Counted from the first letter of the stretch, positions 32,533 to 41,243 are shown. The stretch is DNA of 42,148 nucleotides from UMGS1783 sp900555065 (GCA_937991645.1 CALKPL010000013.1:1-42148), one strand, 5' to 3'. The notes: a model not told the origin generated them from the letters alone. Numbers and translations: made by a program.

Positions 32533-33459
32533 CTATTTGCTGAACAGCCAGCCCATAATCTCTTTGTCAAAAGCAAAGGCCAGCCCCCCTGCGTACTGAT
32601 CGGAATATCCGCGTTCTGAAAAATACGCTTGCTCCTTCACATCGAGCACTGCAAGCGAATCGATCTGCGTTTCTGAAAGCCCCTGTTTTCTATAGAGGTC
32701 ACGCAGTTTTGCGTAGGCCTCTTTGAGCGGCTGTGAACCATAGTAACTGTCATCCTCGCCCACAGCGAAATAGACAGGTGTTCTGGCTTTTGCCAGCACT
32801 TCCAGATCACCGTCCCACTGCGTGCTGGCGGCAAGAAACGCCGCGAAGAGTTCGGGGCGCTTTCCCATTATCAGGGAACCCGTTTCACCCCCGCCGGACA
32901 GACCTTGCAGATATACCTTTGCCGGGTTTATGTTGTAATGGGAAAGCATATGTTCTGTTAACGCAATAGCCTGATCCGCCGAAGTCTCGCCCCAGTCGTG
33001 CAATTGCGGAGCCGCCACAATCATTTCACGATTGTAATTTTGCGCCTCGAACCCATATTCCTCTGCCCGGAGATTTGCGCCCGCTCCGTGCATATACAGC
33101 CCTTCATAACCGGGCAGAGTGACGAATAGAGCATAGGGGATGCTGCCGTCATAGCTGTCGGGAACGTACAGGTTATAATGAATATCGCCTTCAGTTTCCG
33201 AATGGAGTACATTATCCAGAACAAAGCCGCGATAGGTTGTCGCGCCTTCTGTCACGGTTTCAGCGGCTGCCGGAGTGGTTTGTGCCGGACCGGTTTCTTC
33301 CTGTACCCGCTGTGCTTCCGTGCAAGTCGCCGCCGACCCGCGCATCGATTCCGTTTGAGACGATGGATTGCATGCCGTTTCTCCATCCGCGCAGGCGGTG
33401 GCGCTGCACAGTATGACAATAAGAAACAGCAGGAAAATCCGCCTCTTTTTCAAATTCAT
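32533..33459 (-). CDS. Lipoprotein esterase (PHB-depolymerase / D-type alpha/beta hydrolase)
   Basis: 308 residues from ATG 33459, preceded by AAAGGCGG; a GTG nine bases earlier is less well spaced. The lipobox is SATAC with Cys23, then a Thr/Ala-rich spacer. The hydrolase region shows YNLYVPDSYDGSIPYALFV and LPGYEG, then the nucleophile S188 in GLSGGGETGS, and later VGEDDSYYG as the probable acid region. The C-terminal histidine is not obvious. The layout resembles feruloyl-esterase and PHB-depolymerase-like proteins. It lies second among three different esterases of the directon. Confidence 0.78.
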   Translation of the reverse strand: MNLKKRRIFLLFLIVILCSATACADGETACNPSSQTESMRGSAATCTEAQRVQEETGPAQTTPAAAETVTEGATTYRGFVLDNVLHSETEGDIHYNLYVPDSYDGSIPYALFVTLPGYEGLYMHGAGANLRAEEYGFEAQNYNREMIVAAPQLHDWGETSADQAIALTEHMLSHYNINPAKVYLQGLSGGGETGSLIMGKRPELFAAFLAASTQWDGDLEVLAKARTPVYFAVGEDDSYYGSQPLKEAYAKLRDLYRKQGLSETQIDSLAVLDVKEQAYFSERGYSDQYAGGLAFAFDKEIMGWLFSK

Positions 33460-33483
33460 GCGGCGCACCGCCTTTCTGTTCCT

Positions 33484-34203
33484 TCAGTGCCGCAAGTGAT
33501 ATCGGAGCCAAAGGGTATCCCCGTCCAAAACTTTCACCTCTATTAACGTGAACGCTTGCGGCGGCCGGACGGGCAGGAACGCCGCCTGCTCAAAAATGGA
33601 CGCGGAATCCGCACTCCCGTCCGCCACCGGAGCGATTACCAAACTCAACTCGTCGATGAGGTCGTCCTGTAAAAAGGACCAGTTGGTTATGCCGCCGCCC
33701 GCCACCATCAGTGTATCAATACCGAATACGGTGCGCAGTTTATGCAGCAGTAAGGCGCAGTCCACGCGCTTTTTTCCAGCGACAATGTAGGATACGCCCT
33801 GCTTTTGCAGATAGGCCAGATATTCCGGGGCGGCCTGTTCGGTCAGCACTTCAATCACATGGGCGGCGGGGCGCCCTTTTTTCTCCAGTATGTGAGATGA
33901 AAAGGACAATATCCCCTGTGGGTCCATCGAAACGATGAAGTTGCCCAAAGCCCGGCCTTCCGCATTCACCCAGTCTTTACGAAGCAAAGGCGTATGCGCA
34001 GGCGGCAGCGCCGGAACCTCGCCATCTGCATATCCTCCCAGCATGGTCGTGGTACCGTAAAGGGTTGCCTGGCAGCCGTAAAAACCCCGCAGTCGCCCGT
34101 AGGCGTTCAGGGCCGGCGCCGTCTCCGGCGTATGGAAAAAAGCCCCGTCGATCTTCCCGTCCAGGGAGGTGAGCATATGGCAGATAACAAAAGGACGTTC
34201 CAT
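33484..34203 (-). CDS. RibD C-terminal / dihydrofolate-reductase-like oxidoreductase
   Basis: 239 residues from ATG 34203 with GGAG 9 bases upstream. The fold is that of the RibD reductase domain: VICHMLTSLDGKIDG near the start, GRLRGFYGCQATLYGTTTM, VAGKKRVDCALLLHKL, and the NADPH-binding MVAGGGITNW, then DELSLVIAPVADG. The deaminase domain of RibD and other riboflavin genes are absent, so it is more likely a stand-alone NADPH reductase of unknown substrate than a riboflavin enzyme. Confidence 0.82.
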   Translation of the reverse strand: MERPFVICHMLTSLDGKIDGAFFHTPETAPALNAYGRLRGFYGCQATLYGTTTMLGGYADGEVPALPPAHTPLLRKDWVNAEGRALGNFIVSMDPQGILSFSSHILEKKGRPAAHVIEVLTEQAAPEYLAYLQKQGVSYIVAGKKRVDCALLLHKLRTVFGIDTLMVAGGGITNWSFLQDDLIDELSLVIAPVADGSADSASIFEQAAFLPVRPPQAFTLIEVKVLDGDTLWLRYHLRH

Positions 34204-34543
34204 TCTATCGCGCTCCATAAATTTCTTCGGCCGTCCGCAAAGCGGTCCGCGCCTTCGGCCGCCCGGCATGGCAAGCGGGCGGGATCAACGTTCGCTCCTC
34301 GCCGCGCCGGCAACTCCGTTTGCTCTGGCATGTTCAATATGGTGCGGGAAAGAACGATCCAGAATCCCGCATGCCATGAATTAGATACGGCAGTCAGGCT
34401 GCGGCCCCGGAAAGAGGTTTTATCTTCCCGCGCGGCCAGACCTCGCCGCACAAGACGTCGTTTAACGGCGCGGACGCAGGCGCAATGGGCATGGCACTCT
34501 GCCTGCCATTACCTTAAAAATGAAAAATGTATCCCTTTCCGGA
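34204..34543. other. 340-base gap inside the LysR directon
   Basis: No supported gene. A minus-strand open frame across part of it (34107-34451) overlaps the RibD-like start region, has no ribosome binding site and no family pattern. It could be the remains of a lost gene or an internal regulatory region; I see no clear promoter or terminator. Confidence 0.4.
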
Positions 34544-35104
34544 TTATTTTATCAGTTGTTTGCCATCCTGGAACGCATTGCCCGTTCGCGGGCCTATCAC
34601 ATGGTAGCCTTTGTTCACAGGCTCGAAAGTAATGGGCTGGAATTTTGCCATGTCCAGGCGGCCCGCTGCATCCAAAACGCTTTCGTCAATGCTCACGTTG
34701 ACAATCTGGCCGACGATATTTCCATCCTCATTCACTTTCAGAAATTTGCACTCCAGCACAACAGGCAGCTCATCTATGATGGGCGCGTCTACAAACTCGC
34801 TTTTGCTTGTGTGGAACCCCGATTTCTCTATTTTATCGGGTTCCGTATTGGCGGAAACCATCCCCACATAGTCCGCTGGAATCACATGCGCCGCATCCGC
34901 AAAGCCGATGGTGAACGCTCCCGTATTCTTTATATTTGCAGTAGTCTTATGGCCTGCGCTCAGGCAGAGCACTACTTTGTCGGCGTCATAAAGACCGCCC
35001 CATGCGGCGTTCATGGCGTCGGCGGATCCATCCTCGTTATAGGTGCCGATGATGAGTACCGGAAGCGGGTAAAACCAGGATTGTGTACCGAAATTCTTAC
35101 GCAT
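34544..35104 (-). CDS. Flavin reductase-like FMN-binding protein (flavoredoxin type)
   Basis: 186 residues from ATG 35104, AAGGAAG 8 bases upstream. The split-barrel FMN-binding pattern is visible: LPVLIIGTYNEDGSADAMN, AAWGG, LCLSAGHKTTANI, FTIGFADAAHVIPADY, then LECKFLKVNEDGNIVGQIV. Such proteins reduce flavins or act as electron carriers with NAD(P)H. It lies between the aldo/keto reductase and the RibD-like gene, adding to the redox character of the directon. Confidence 0.86.
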   Translation of the reverse strand: MRKNFGTQSWFYPLPVLIIGTYNEDGSADAMNAAWGGLYDADKVVLCLSAGHKTTANIKNTGAFTIGFADAAHVIPADYVGMVSANTEPDKIEKSGFHTSKSEFVDAPIIDELPVVLECKFLKVNEDGNIVGQIVNVSIDESVLDAAGRLDMAKFQPITFEPVNKGYHVIGPRTGNAFQDGKQLIK

Positions 35105-35170
35105 ATAGAAGACTTCCTTTCGCAATATGATTACAGAACGGGCCGGGACCAGATCCGGCCCAATGGCGTT

Positions 35171-36016
35171 TTATTTCTGACCGTCCACATCGGGCACCAT
35201 TTCCGCATAGGCTTGCAGCATTTCCGGCGTGCTGGTGTAGTAGCGGGAGTTTTTGTCCATGGCGGCGATCCGCGCCATTTCTCCATCCGTAAGGACAAAG
35301 TCGAACAAGTCGAAGTTATCCTTTATATGGTCCGGATTTTTGGAACCGGGGATTACAATGTTGCCATCCTGGATATGCCAGCGCAGAATGATCTGCGCAT
35401 TGGACTTGCCATACTTCTTACCCAGCTGCGCGAACAGGTCTTCTTCCAGCAGCGCTTTGTCGCCGTGGCCCAGGGGATACCAGGACTGCATGTAAATTCC
35501 TTCTTCCGCCAGAAACTGCTTCAATTCCTTCTCCTGAAAATAGGGATGCACTTCGGTCTGGAGGACTGTGGGCTTCACTTCGCATAAGGCCAGGATCTCC
35601 GCGATCTGATCGCGGTTAAAGTTGGAAAGGCCGATGGCTCTTACTTTTCCTTCTTTATAGGCTTTCTCCATCTGCCTGTATCCAGCGGTATAGTTGCCGG
35701 CGGGCTGGTGGATCAGCAACAGGTCGATATAATCGGTGTCCAGTCGCTCCAGGGTTTTATCCACAACGTCTGGCTGCTCGTAAAGGCTGGGCCAAAGCTT
35801 TGTCTCCAAAAAGATTTCTTCTCTGGGCAGGCCGGAACGCTTCATGGCGCGGCCCACAGCCTTTTCGTTCACATAGGCGTTGGCCGTGTCAATCAGCCGG
35901 TACCCGTATTCCAGCGCGCTGAGTACGGAAGCCTCCGCCTCGTCAGGCGTCATTAAAAAGGTTCCAATGCCAGCCATGGGCATTTTTACTCCATTGTTCA
36001 AAGTTGCATACTCCAT
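35171..36016 (-). CDS. Aldo/keto reductase (2,5-diketo-gluconate reductase / DkgA type)
   Basis: 281 residues, GGAGG 7 bases before the start. The AKR catalytic tetrad is in place: D43 and Y48 in LIDTANAYVNE, K73 in LETKLWP, H103 in LLIHQPAG. NADPH-binding elements IGLSNFNRDQI and IVIPGSKNPDHIKDNFD follow. It reduces aldehydes or ketones in the cytoplasm. Placement two genes downstream of a YqhD-like alcohol dehydrogenase recalls the E. coli yqhD-dkgA aldehyde-detoxification pair. Confidence 0.9.
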   Translation of the reverse strand: MEYATLNNGVKMPMAGIGTFLMTPDEAEASVLSALEYGYRLIDTANAYVNEKAVGRAMKRSGLPREEIFLETKLWPSLYEQPDVVDKTLERLDTDYIDLLLIHQPAGNYTAGYRQMEKAYKEGKVRAIGLSNFNRDQIAEILALCEVKPTVLQTEVHPYFQEKELKQFLAEEGIYMQSWYPLGHGDKALLEEDLFAQLGKKYGKSNAQIILRWHIQDGNIVIPGSKNPDHIKDNFDLFDFVLTDGEMARIAAMDKNSRYYTSTPEMLQAYAEMVPDVDGQK

Positions 36017-36268
36017 CGTAATACCTCCATAGTTTTATACTGTTCATCGCTTCGCCGTCGCGCCCGCCGAATACTGCGGACATTTCCATTTCACCCAAAG
36101 TATCGTCGATCGCCTTTGCCTTCTGCACAGAAAGCAGAACATTTGCGGCTCCCGCGTTTCCCGCGGCCGATGTTCCCCTTCAGCGGCCGGGCAAAAGTAA
36201 CGGCGGACAGCGGAAGACTACGTCTGTGCCAGAAGAAAACCGAAACAAATTGCCGATGCCCGGCGGCG
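36017..36268 (-). other. Gap with a possible gene remnant
   Basis: About 250 bases upstream of the aldo/keto reductase. One minus-strand frame, from about 36177 into the reductase start, has protein-like composition (QKAKAIDDTLGEMEMSAVFG) but no start signal and no recognised family. It may be the decayed 3' end of a lost gene. Confidence 0.3.
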
Positions 36269-36946
36269 TTACAGGTTCAGGCCCTCCAGCCATTCCTGCA
36301 CATCCGCTTCACTGACGCTGGAACGGAACCGCATGCCTTCCTGCCAGTCGCCGGTGCCGGCCAGTTCTGCCAGCAGCTCTCCGCTTTGTCCCAAACCGGA
36401 GCTGGTAGAAGTGCAGAACGGGATGATGGTCTTATCGGTAAAATCATTGGCCTTAACAAAGGTGTCCACAGGCCAGGCGGCAACGCCCCACCAGATGGGA
36501 TACCCTATAAAGACGGTATCATAGCTGTCCCAATTCTCCACTGTATCGGCGATCAGTTCCACATTCCGCAGGCTCTCGTCGTAATATTCCTGAGAGACCC
36601 GGCTGTTGTCATCCCTCCAATTCAGATCGTCGCTGGTATAGGGTTCTGCGGGTTCCAGCTCAAACAGATCGCCGCCGGTAAACTGGGCAATGTAGTTTGC
36701 CGCTTCTTCGGTGTTGCCGGTAGCGGAGAAGTAAACCACAAGGGTTTTTCCCGATCCGGCGTCAGCGCTTTCGGAACTTTCCTGCTGCGAGGACGATGGT
36801 CCGTTGGATTCGGATTCTGTGCCGGAAGACTGCGGTGCAGAGGTTTCCGGGGCATTGGACCCGCCGGAAGAAGGGGTTTCATTGCCGCACGCGGCAAGGC
36901 TTAGAATCAGCGCCAGGCTTAAGAACAACGCGGTTAACTTTTTCAT
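36269..36946 (-). CDS. Flavodoxin-domain lipoprotein
   Basis: 225 residues from ATG 36946, AAAGGAG 8 bases upstream. A signal peptide with lipobox LAAC is followed by a Ser/Glu-rich linker to about residue 65, then a flavodoxin fold with the FMN phosphate loop YFSATGNTEE and a ring-binding loop FIGYPIWWGVAAW. Membrane-tethered extracytoplasmic flavodoxins are found in gut Clostridia; they may pass electrons outside the cell or to a membrane partner. It directly follows the alcohol dehydrogenase gene. Confidence 0.87.
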   Translation of the reverse strand: MKKLTALFLSLALILSLAACGNETPSSGGSNAPETSAPQSSGTESESNGPSSSQQESSESADAGSGKTLVVYFSATGNTEEAANYIAQFTGGDLFELEPAEPYTSDDLNWRDDNSRVSQEYYDESLRNVELIADTVENWDSYDTVFIGYPIWWGVAAWPVDTFVKANDFTDKTIIPFCTSTSSGLGQSGELLAELAGTGDWQEGMRFRSSVSEADVQEWLEGLNL

Positions 36947-36975
36947 TTCGACTGCTCCTTTCATTTTACGCTGTT

Positions 36976-38142
36976 TTATTCATAGCATTCCTGGAAGATT
37001 TCCAGAATTTCTTCATGGGATATGGGCCGGAAACTGCCCTGGGAAATACCGCAGGAATAGGCGATTTCTTTCAGCTGGGACTTGTCAGCGCCCAGCTCTT
37101 TTAAAGTTGCAGGCAGGCCGATCTCCTGAATGAAATCCGCCAGAGCGTCGATACCGGCCATCGCCAGTGCTTCCTCGGTCTTGCCGTTGCGGGCAATGCC
37201 CCACACGTTCTCTGAAAAGCGGACGAATTTGGGCAGCCCCGCCTTGTAAATGTGCCGGTAGTATACCGGATGGAGCACCGCCAGGCCGCAGCCATGGTTG
37301 CAGTTGGTATAGGCGCCAAGCTGATGCTCCATGTTGTGGCATTCAAAGTCACACCTTTTGCCCATCTTAATCATACGGTTTTCCGCCATGGTGGCGTCCC
37401 ACATCAGGTTGGAACGGGCGGTGTAGTCCTCCGGATTGCGGATAGCCGCGCGCAGATTGCGAATAACGCTCTTCATGAGGGCCTCCATAACGTCGTCGGA
37501 GACATTGTCCTCGTTGGGCTCGCTGAAATAGGTTTCCATAATGTGGGAGAGGATGTCAAAGCTGCCGGACACCATCTGGTCTTTCGGAACGGAGAGGGTA
37601 TAGGCGGGGTCCATCAGGGCGAAACGGGGATTGAGCTGGGGATAATCCCGGCCGGTCTTTATTTTCTTTTCCTCATTGGTGATGACGGCTCCGCCATTGC
37701 ATTCGCTGCCGGTGCCGGCCACAGTGACCACGACGCCCAGAGGCAGCGGCTCAAAGTCAATCACGCCGTACCGGGCCCAGAAGTCGTCCCAGATATCCCC
37801 GCCGTACCGGGCGGCCAGGCTCACGGCTTTGCAACAGTCCATGACGCTGCCGCCGCCCACAGCCAGAATCATATCCGCCTGATTGTCCCGCGCCAGCTTT
37901 GCCCCCTGCTGAACCTTGGCGTATGTGGGGTTGGGCATAATGCCGGGGAACTCCGCCACAATCTTACCAGCGTCTTTGAGGATGCCTGTAATCTCATCGT
38001 ACACGCCGTTGCGCTTTATGGACCCGCCGCCATAAGCCAGCAGCACAGTTTTGGCATTTTTGCACAAGCAGGCCAGGTATTCCTTTACACAGCCTTTGCC
38101 AAAGTAAACCTTGGTAGCATTCTGAAAAATAAAGTTGTTCAT
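36976..38142 (-). CDS. Iron-type alcohol dehydrogenase, YqhD/BDH family
   Basis: 388 residues from ATG 38142, AAAGGAAG 7 bases upstream; the longer frame to 38340 overlaps the esterase gene. Visible features are the N-terminal FGKG, AYGGGSIKRNGVYD, the dinucleotide segment VGGGSVMDCCKA (95-106), GTGSECNGGAVI, and the metal ligands D196 and H200 in FDILSH with further His in ECHNMEHQLGA and NHGCGLA. The family reduces aldehydes to alcohols with NADPH. In this operon it probably detoxifies reactive aldehydes. Confidence 0.93.
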   Translation of the reverse strand: MNNFIFQNATKVYFGKGCVKEYLACLCKNAKTVLLAYGGGSIKRNGVYDEITGILKDAGKIVAEFPGIMPNPTYAKVQQGAKLARDNQADMILAVGGGSVMDCCKAVSLAARYGGDIWDDFWARYGVIDFEPLPLGVVVTVAGTGSECNGGAVITNEEKKIKTGRDYPQLNPRFALMDPAYTLSVPKDQMVSGSFDILSHIMETYFSEPNEDNVSDDVMEALMKSVIRNLRAAIRNPEDYTARSNLMWDATMAENRMIKMGKRCDFECHNMEHQLGAYTNCNHGCGLAVLHPVYYRHIYKAGLPKFVRFSENVWGIARNGKTEEALAMAGIDALADFIQEIGLPATLKELGADKSQLKEIAYSCGISQGSFRPISHEEILEIFQECYE

Positions 38143-38182
38143 CCAATGCTTCCTTTCTGAAATATCTAGCTGTATTGGTAAA

Positions 38183-39208
38183 TCACATCTGCGCTTCCCA
38201 AAACGCAACCGCCTGATCCAGCCATCCTTCCGCCGCAGTGCCGGTACCCAGGCCAAAGCCGTGGGGCAAGCCAGGGTAGTGGTGGAACTGGGTGGGAATG
38301 CCCAAATCATGCATAGCCTGAAGGCGGCGCTGCATGGCATGCCAATCGACGATGCCGTCGCTTTCCCCTACGCAGGCAAAGGTAGGCGGGTCGTTTTCTG
38401 TGTAGTCGCTGTGGCCGGTGTACTGCATGATCACCGCGCCGGGCCTGGGCAGGTCGTCGCCGCGGAAGGCCGCCGGGCCGTAAGAGCCAAGCCAGGCCGC
38501 CATCCGCGCGCCTGCCGAGCCGCCCCAGAGCGAGTAGCAGTCGGTGTCCACCTGAAGCTCGTCGGCGTGCTCAAAAATAAAGCTGATGGCACGGGCCAGA
38601 TCTTCACATGCAGTTTGCGCGCCGGGCCGATAGATCAGCGCAAAAGCGTTGTAACCCTGTTTGGAAAGCGCCAACGCGTGAGGAAAGCTGTCCTGCATGG
38701 CGCCCACATAGGCAAACCCGCCGCCCGCGTTGCATACGGCGAATTTTTGTCCCGGCTCACCCTTGAAGAAGAACAGGCCGGTATCTTCCTTGGCGGGATC
38801 CGCTTCCTTTTCCGCGTCCGTGTAAATGTCATAGAAAACAGTTTCCCCGGCGTTTGCCCGCTGCCACAGAGAGTTGACGATCTCCACGGTTTGCTCCGGG
38901 TCTATATTGTTGTACCAGACAAGTCGCAGTTCACCCAAGGTATCGCCGCTGTAATATCCACTGTCCACCGGGAAAAGCAGCCGCCCGTAATCGCCAAAGA
39001 CGGGATCGCTTTTCACGGTATCCATTCTTGTGCGCTCGTCAAACGGTTCTATGATAGGTTCGGATTCCTGTGCAGCGCCTGTTTTCGATCCGTCCTGTTC
39101 ACCGCTCTGCAAAATGGAGCGCTGACCGGTAGTTTCACCCTGACCGCCGCATCCTGTCAGGCAGAGAAAAATACACAACACGGCCACAAGCGCTTTCTGC
39201 ATTTTCAT
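38183..39208 (-). CDS. Lipoprotein alpha/beta-hydrolase (esterase)
   Basis: 341 residues, first structural gene after lysR. The lipobox is LTGC with Cys20. The hydrolase region shows an oxyanion segment NAGGGFAYVG (160-169), the nucleophile S231 in LWGGSAGARMAAW, an acid in GESDGIVDW and a histidine in LPHGFG. The start at 39208 lies 12 bases after AAAGGAGG, slightly long; a Met two codons later is further away. It shares its catalytic pattern with the esterase at 31387-32508, suggesting an ancient duplication. Confidence 0.84.
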   Translation of the reverse strand: MKMQKALVAVLCIFLCLTGCGGQGETTGQRSILQSGEQDGSKTGAAQESEPIIEPFDERTRMDTVKSDPVFGDYGRLLFPVDSGYYSGDTLGELRLVWYNNIDPEQTVEIVNSLWQRANAGETVFYDIYTDAEKEADPAKEDTGLFFFKGEPGQKFAVCNAGGGFAYVGAMQDSFPHALALSKQGYNAFALIYRPGAQTACEDLARAISFIFEHADELQVDTDCYSLWGGSAGARMAAWLGSYGPAAFRGDDLPRPGAVIMQYTGHSDYTENDPPTFACVGESDGIVDWHAMQRRLQAMHDLGIPTQFHHYPGLPHGFGLGTGTAAEGWLDQAVAFWEAQM

Positions 39209-39240
39209 TGTTTCCGCCAGCCTCCTTTCCTGTCGTCTAT

Positions 39241-39246
39241 ATTATA
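39241..39246 (-). promoter_or_regulatory. -10 element of the esterase/dehydrogenase operon
   Basis: Minus-strand TATAAT directly after the T-run of the lysR terminator. The -35 position falls inside the terminator stem and reads TTCTGC, a poor match, which fits an activator-dependent promoter. Confidence 0.5.
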
Positions 39247-39250
39247 AAAA

Positions 39251-39278
39251 AATCGAGGCTTCGGCAGAAGTCTCGATT
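39251..39278 (-). terminator. Terminator of lysR
   Basis: AATCGAGGCTTC-GGCA-GAAGTCTCGATT, a 12-bp stem with one G-T pair, followed on the minus strand by TTTTTTT. It overlaps the predicted promoter of the downstream operon. Confidence 0.88.
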
Positions 39279-39288
39279 GGTTGTCCAG

Positions 39289-39308
39289 TATAAACCGAAA
39301 GGTTAATA
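39289..39308. promoter_or_regulatory. Candidate LysR-type binding site
   Basis: TATAAACC-GAAA-GGTTAATA, a near-perfect dyad of the T-N11-A kind. It is centred about 65 bases upstream of the transcription start predicted from the -10 at 39241-39246, the standard location for a LysR-type recognition site. Confidence 0.5.
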
Positions 39309-39321
39309 GCAAAATGGCGGA

Positions 39322-40215
39322 TCAAAGTTTCACCGTTTTTTCCACTGTCTTCAAAAATTTTTTAACCGCCGGGGACGGAACCGGCGCATGCAGCAGTCCA
39401 TAGGGAATGGTGTACCCCCAGTCTACCGGCAGGATTTTTAACAGCGGGTGGACGTACTGCCACTTTGGCACAGCCATAAGAATACAGTTATTGTTTTCGC
39501 ACTGGTTGAATACTTCCATGTTGTAAAAATCAAAGTCTATGATCTGTACCTGCGGATGGTTTTTCCAAAGCTCGTCACGCAGCAGGTCAACGTAATGGCT
39601 CCAGTCCCGGCGGATCAGCATCAGCTTTTCTCCGTACAGATCCCGCACTGTCAGCCTATCCTTTTTCGCCAGTTTATGATGGATGGACACAGCGCAGCAG
39701 ATGGGTTCCCTGGAAATCTCCAACCCTGCGCACTGGCGCAGATTCAGCATGGTTTCATCAAAAATCCCGGCCACCACGTCGATATTTCGGCCCAGGTTCG
39801 CAAGAATTTCCCGCGCGTTTTCGGGCGTATTGTCAAATGGGACGAGCTGGAATTTAGTATTGGGGCATTCCTCCTGCAATTTGGGCCACAAGTCTACCAG
39901 CACCTGGGCCGGGGTCATGGGCGAGGTCCCGATGCGAATGATCTCCTCGTCTTTTTGCATGGCGTTTTTTGCCCGCGTCACCGAATCTTTGCAGTATTGG
40001 ATGATGTACCTGGCGTCCTGCACCAGAGATTTTCCAGCTTCGGTAAGCGCCAATCCCCTGTGGGTACGGACAAAAAGCTGCAAGCCCAGGCTTTCCTCCA
40101 GGAGATTGATTTGTTTGATAACTGCCGGAGGTGAAATATACAGTTTCTCCGCCGCCTTGTTAAAGCTGCTGCACGCGGCGACGCAGAGAAAGGTTTCCAG
40201 TTGCGGATTATACAT
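39322..40215 (-). CDS. LysR-family transcriptional regulator
   Basis: 297 residues, the family norm. An N-terminal winged helix-turn-helix (LETFLCVAACSSFNKAAEKL, PPAVIKQINLLEESLGLQLF) precedes a periplasmic-binding-like effector domain with two lobes. AAAGGAG lies 11 bases before the start. It heads the minus-strand directon of redox and esterase genes, is separated from it by its own terminator, and a LysR-type dyad lies between. It is therefore the probable activator of that operon. Its own promoter at 40448-40476 leaves a 5' leader of about 225 bases. Confidence 0.93.
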   Translation of the reverse strand: MYNPQLETFLCVAACSSFNKAAEKLYISPPAVIKQINLLEESLGLQLFVRTHRGLALTEAGKSLVQDARYIIQYCKDSVTRAKNAMQKDEEIIRIGTSPMTPAQVLVDLWPKLQEECPNTKFQLVPFDNTPENAREILANLGRNIDVVAGIFDETMLNLRQCAGLEISREPICCAVSIHHKLAKKDRLTVRDLYGEKLMLIRRDWSHYVDLLRDELWKNHPQVQIIDFDFYNMEVFNQCENNNCILMAVPKWQYVHPLLKILPVDWGYTIPYGLLHAPVPSPAVKKFLKTVEKTVKL

Positions 40216-40441
40216 TGAAATCTGCGCTCCTTTCTCACTGGTATCTGGAAATCAGCCCCGGAATTCCGTCCGAACCTGTCGTTTCGGCGTTCTGTTTTTT
40301 ACATCCAGGATCAGCCAGAACACGCATTCGTCCGGCTTCGCGAAGCTTTTGAATCCATGGTACTGAACGCTTCCGTCTGTCGCAAGCGCTCCGGACAGAT
40401 AAAGAGACCGTAGGGGCGCCTTCCTTTATCCTCCTGTTTAT
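40216..40441 (-). other. Long 5' leader of lysR, possibly with a gene remnant
   Basis: On the minus strand a stop-free frame of 57 codons (40252-40425) has protein-like composition (VQYHGFKSFAKPDECVFW) but no ATG, GTG or TTG near its beginning. A short ATG-initiated frame of 15 codons is also present. No riboswitch was recognised. Confidence 0.35.
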
Positions 40442-40447
40442 TCTACT

Positions 40448-40476
40448 ATTATAACGAATCCATGCCAAAACGTCAA
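40448..40476 (-). promoter_or_regulatory. Promoter of lysR
   Basis: Minus-strand TTGACG (40476-40471), 17 bases, TATAAT (40453-40448). Confidence 0.8.
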
Positions 40477-40870
40477 AGCTTATGTTTTAGAAAGGATCCA
40501 TGCGAAAACCTCTTTTTTATCGTCTTGCGCCGGTAGCCGTGCCTTCAGTTGAAGGCGGGCCCGCCGTCGGGCTTTAACCGCCCTTGCAGTATCCCGTCGC
40601 AGTTGCGGCGGAGCCGTGTTCCTATTGCCGACTTGAAACGGCGCTTATATGAGAACCCAAGGCGGAAATGGTCAGAAACGGAAGAAATGGGACAGACGCA
40701 GCCAGAACCCGCCCGCCGCGGAAACTCTGTCGTGGCGGCATGTCTTACGCAGCGCAAGGCGCCGGATCTGGTTTGTGCGGGAGATAAGGTTCTAATCAAG
40801 TTGTACGGAACACGGGATGCGATCCATGCCGAAACTGCTTTATATGTAAGGCCTTTTCTGTAGCTGTGAC
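40477..40870. other. 394-base gap between lysR and tRNA-Ala
   Basis: No supported gene. A 25-codon plus-strand frame from ATG 40500 is preceded by AAAGGA, but the spacing is only three bases. Longer frames have no family pattern or start signal. Confidence 0.4.
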
Positions 40871-40871
40871 A

Positions 40872-40908
40872 AAAAGGCCTTGAAAACACCGTGTTTTCAA
40901 GGCCTTTT
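40872..40908 (-). terminator. Terminator directly after tRNA-Ala
   Basis: AAAAGGCCTTGAAAACAC and GTGTTTTCAAGGCCTTTT form an 18-bp near-perfect stem beginning one base after the tRNA CCA end; a T-run follows on the minus strand. Confidence 0.9.
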
Positions 40909-40909
40909 C

Positions 40910-40985
<76 letters not shown>

Positions 40986-41038
40986 GATTTCGACGCATAC
41001 CACGGCAGAATCCATCCGCCGTTTTTTGCAGCTTATTT

Positions 41039-41067
41039 ATATTACCATATCCATTACAGTTTTGCAA
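41039..41067 (-). promoter_or_regulatory. Promoter of tRNA-Ala
   Basis: Minus-strand TTGCAA (41067-41062), 17 bases, TAATAT (41044-41039), about 50 bases before the tRNA. The rest of the gap up to 41240 is GC-rich and holds no gene. Confidence 0.5.
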
Positions 41068-41243
41068 GCCCCCGCGATAAATTTTTCTTTTTTCTCCTGG
41101 TTCCCACGCCGGTTTTTATGTGGAAGGGGCGAAAACGGATCGCTTGGCAGGCGCTTCGCCGTGTATGGTCGCGGGGCGTCACGCCGTACGCAGGGCGCGC
41201 CGCCGCACAAAAAAACGCGTTCGCGCACAGCCATACTGCGAAA

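Noticed and set aside
29786..40909. Interpretation of the LysR cluster as an island integrated at tRNA-Ala
   Set aside because: The cluster lies on the 3' side of the tRNA, but no integrase and no second copy of the tRNA 3' end were seen, so an integration event cannot be supported.
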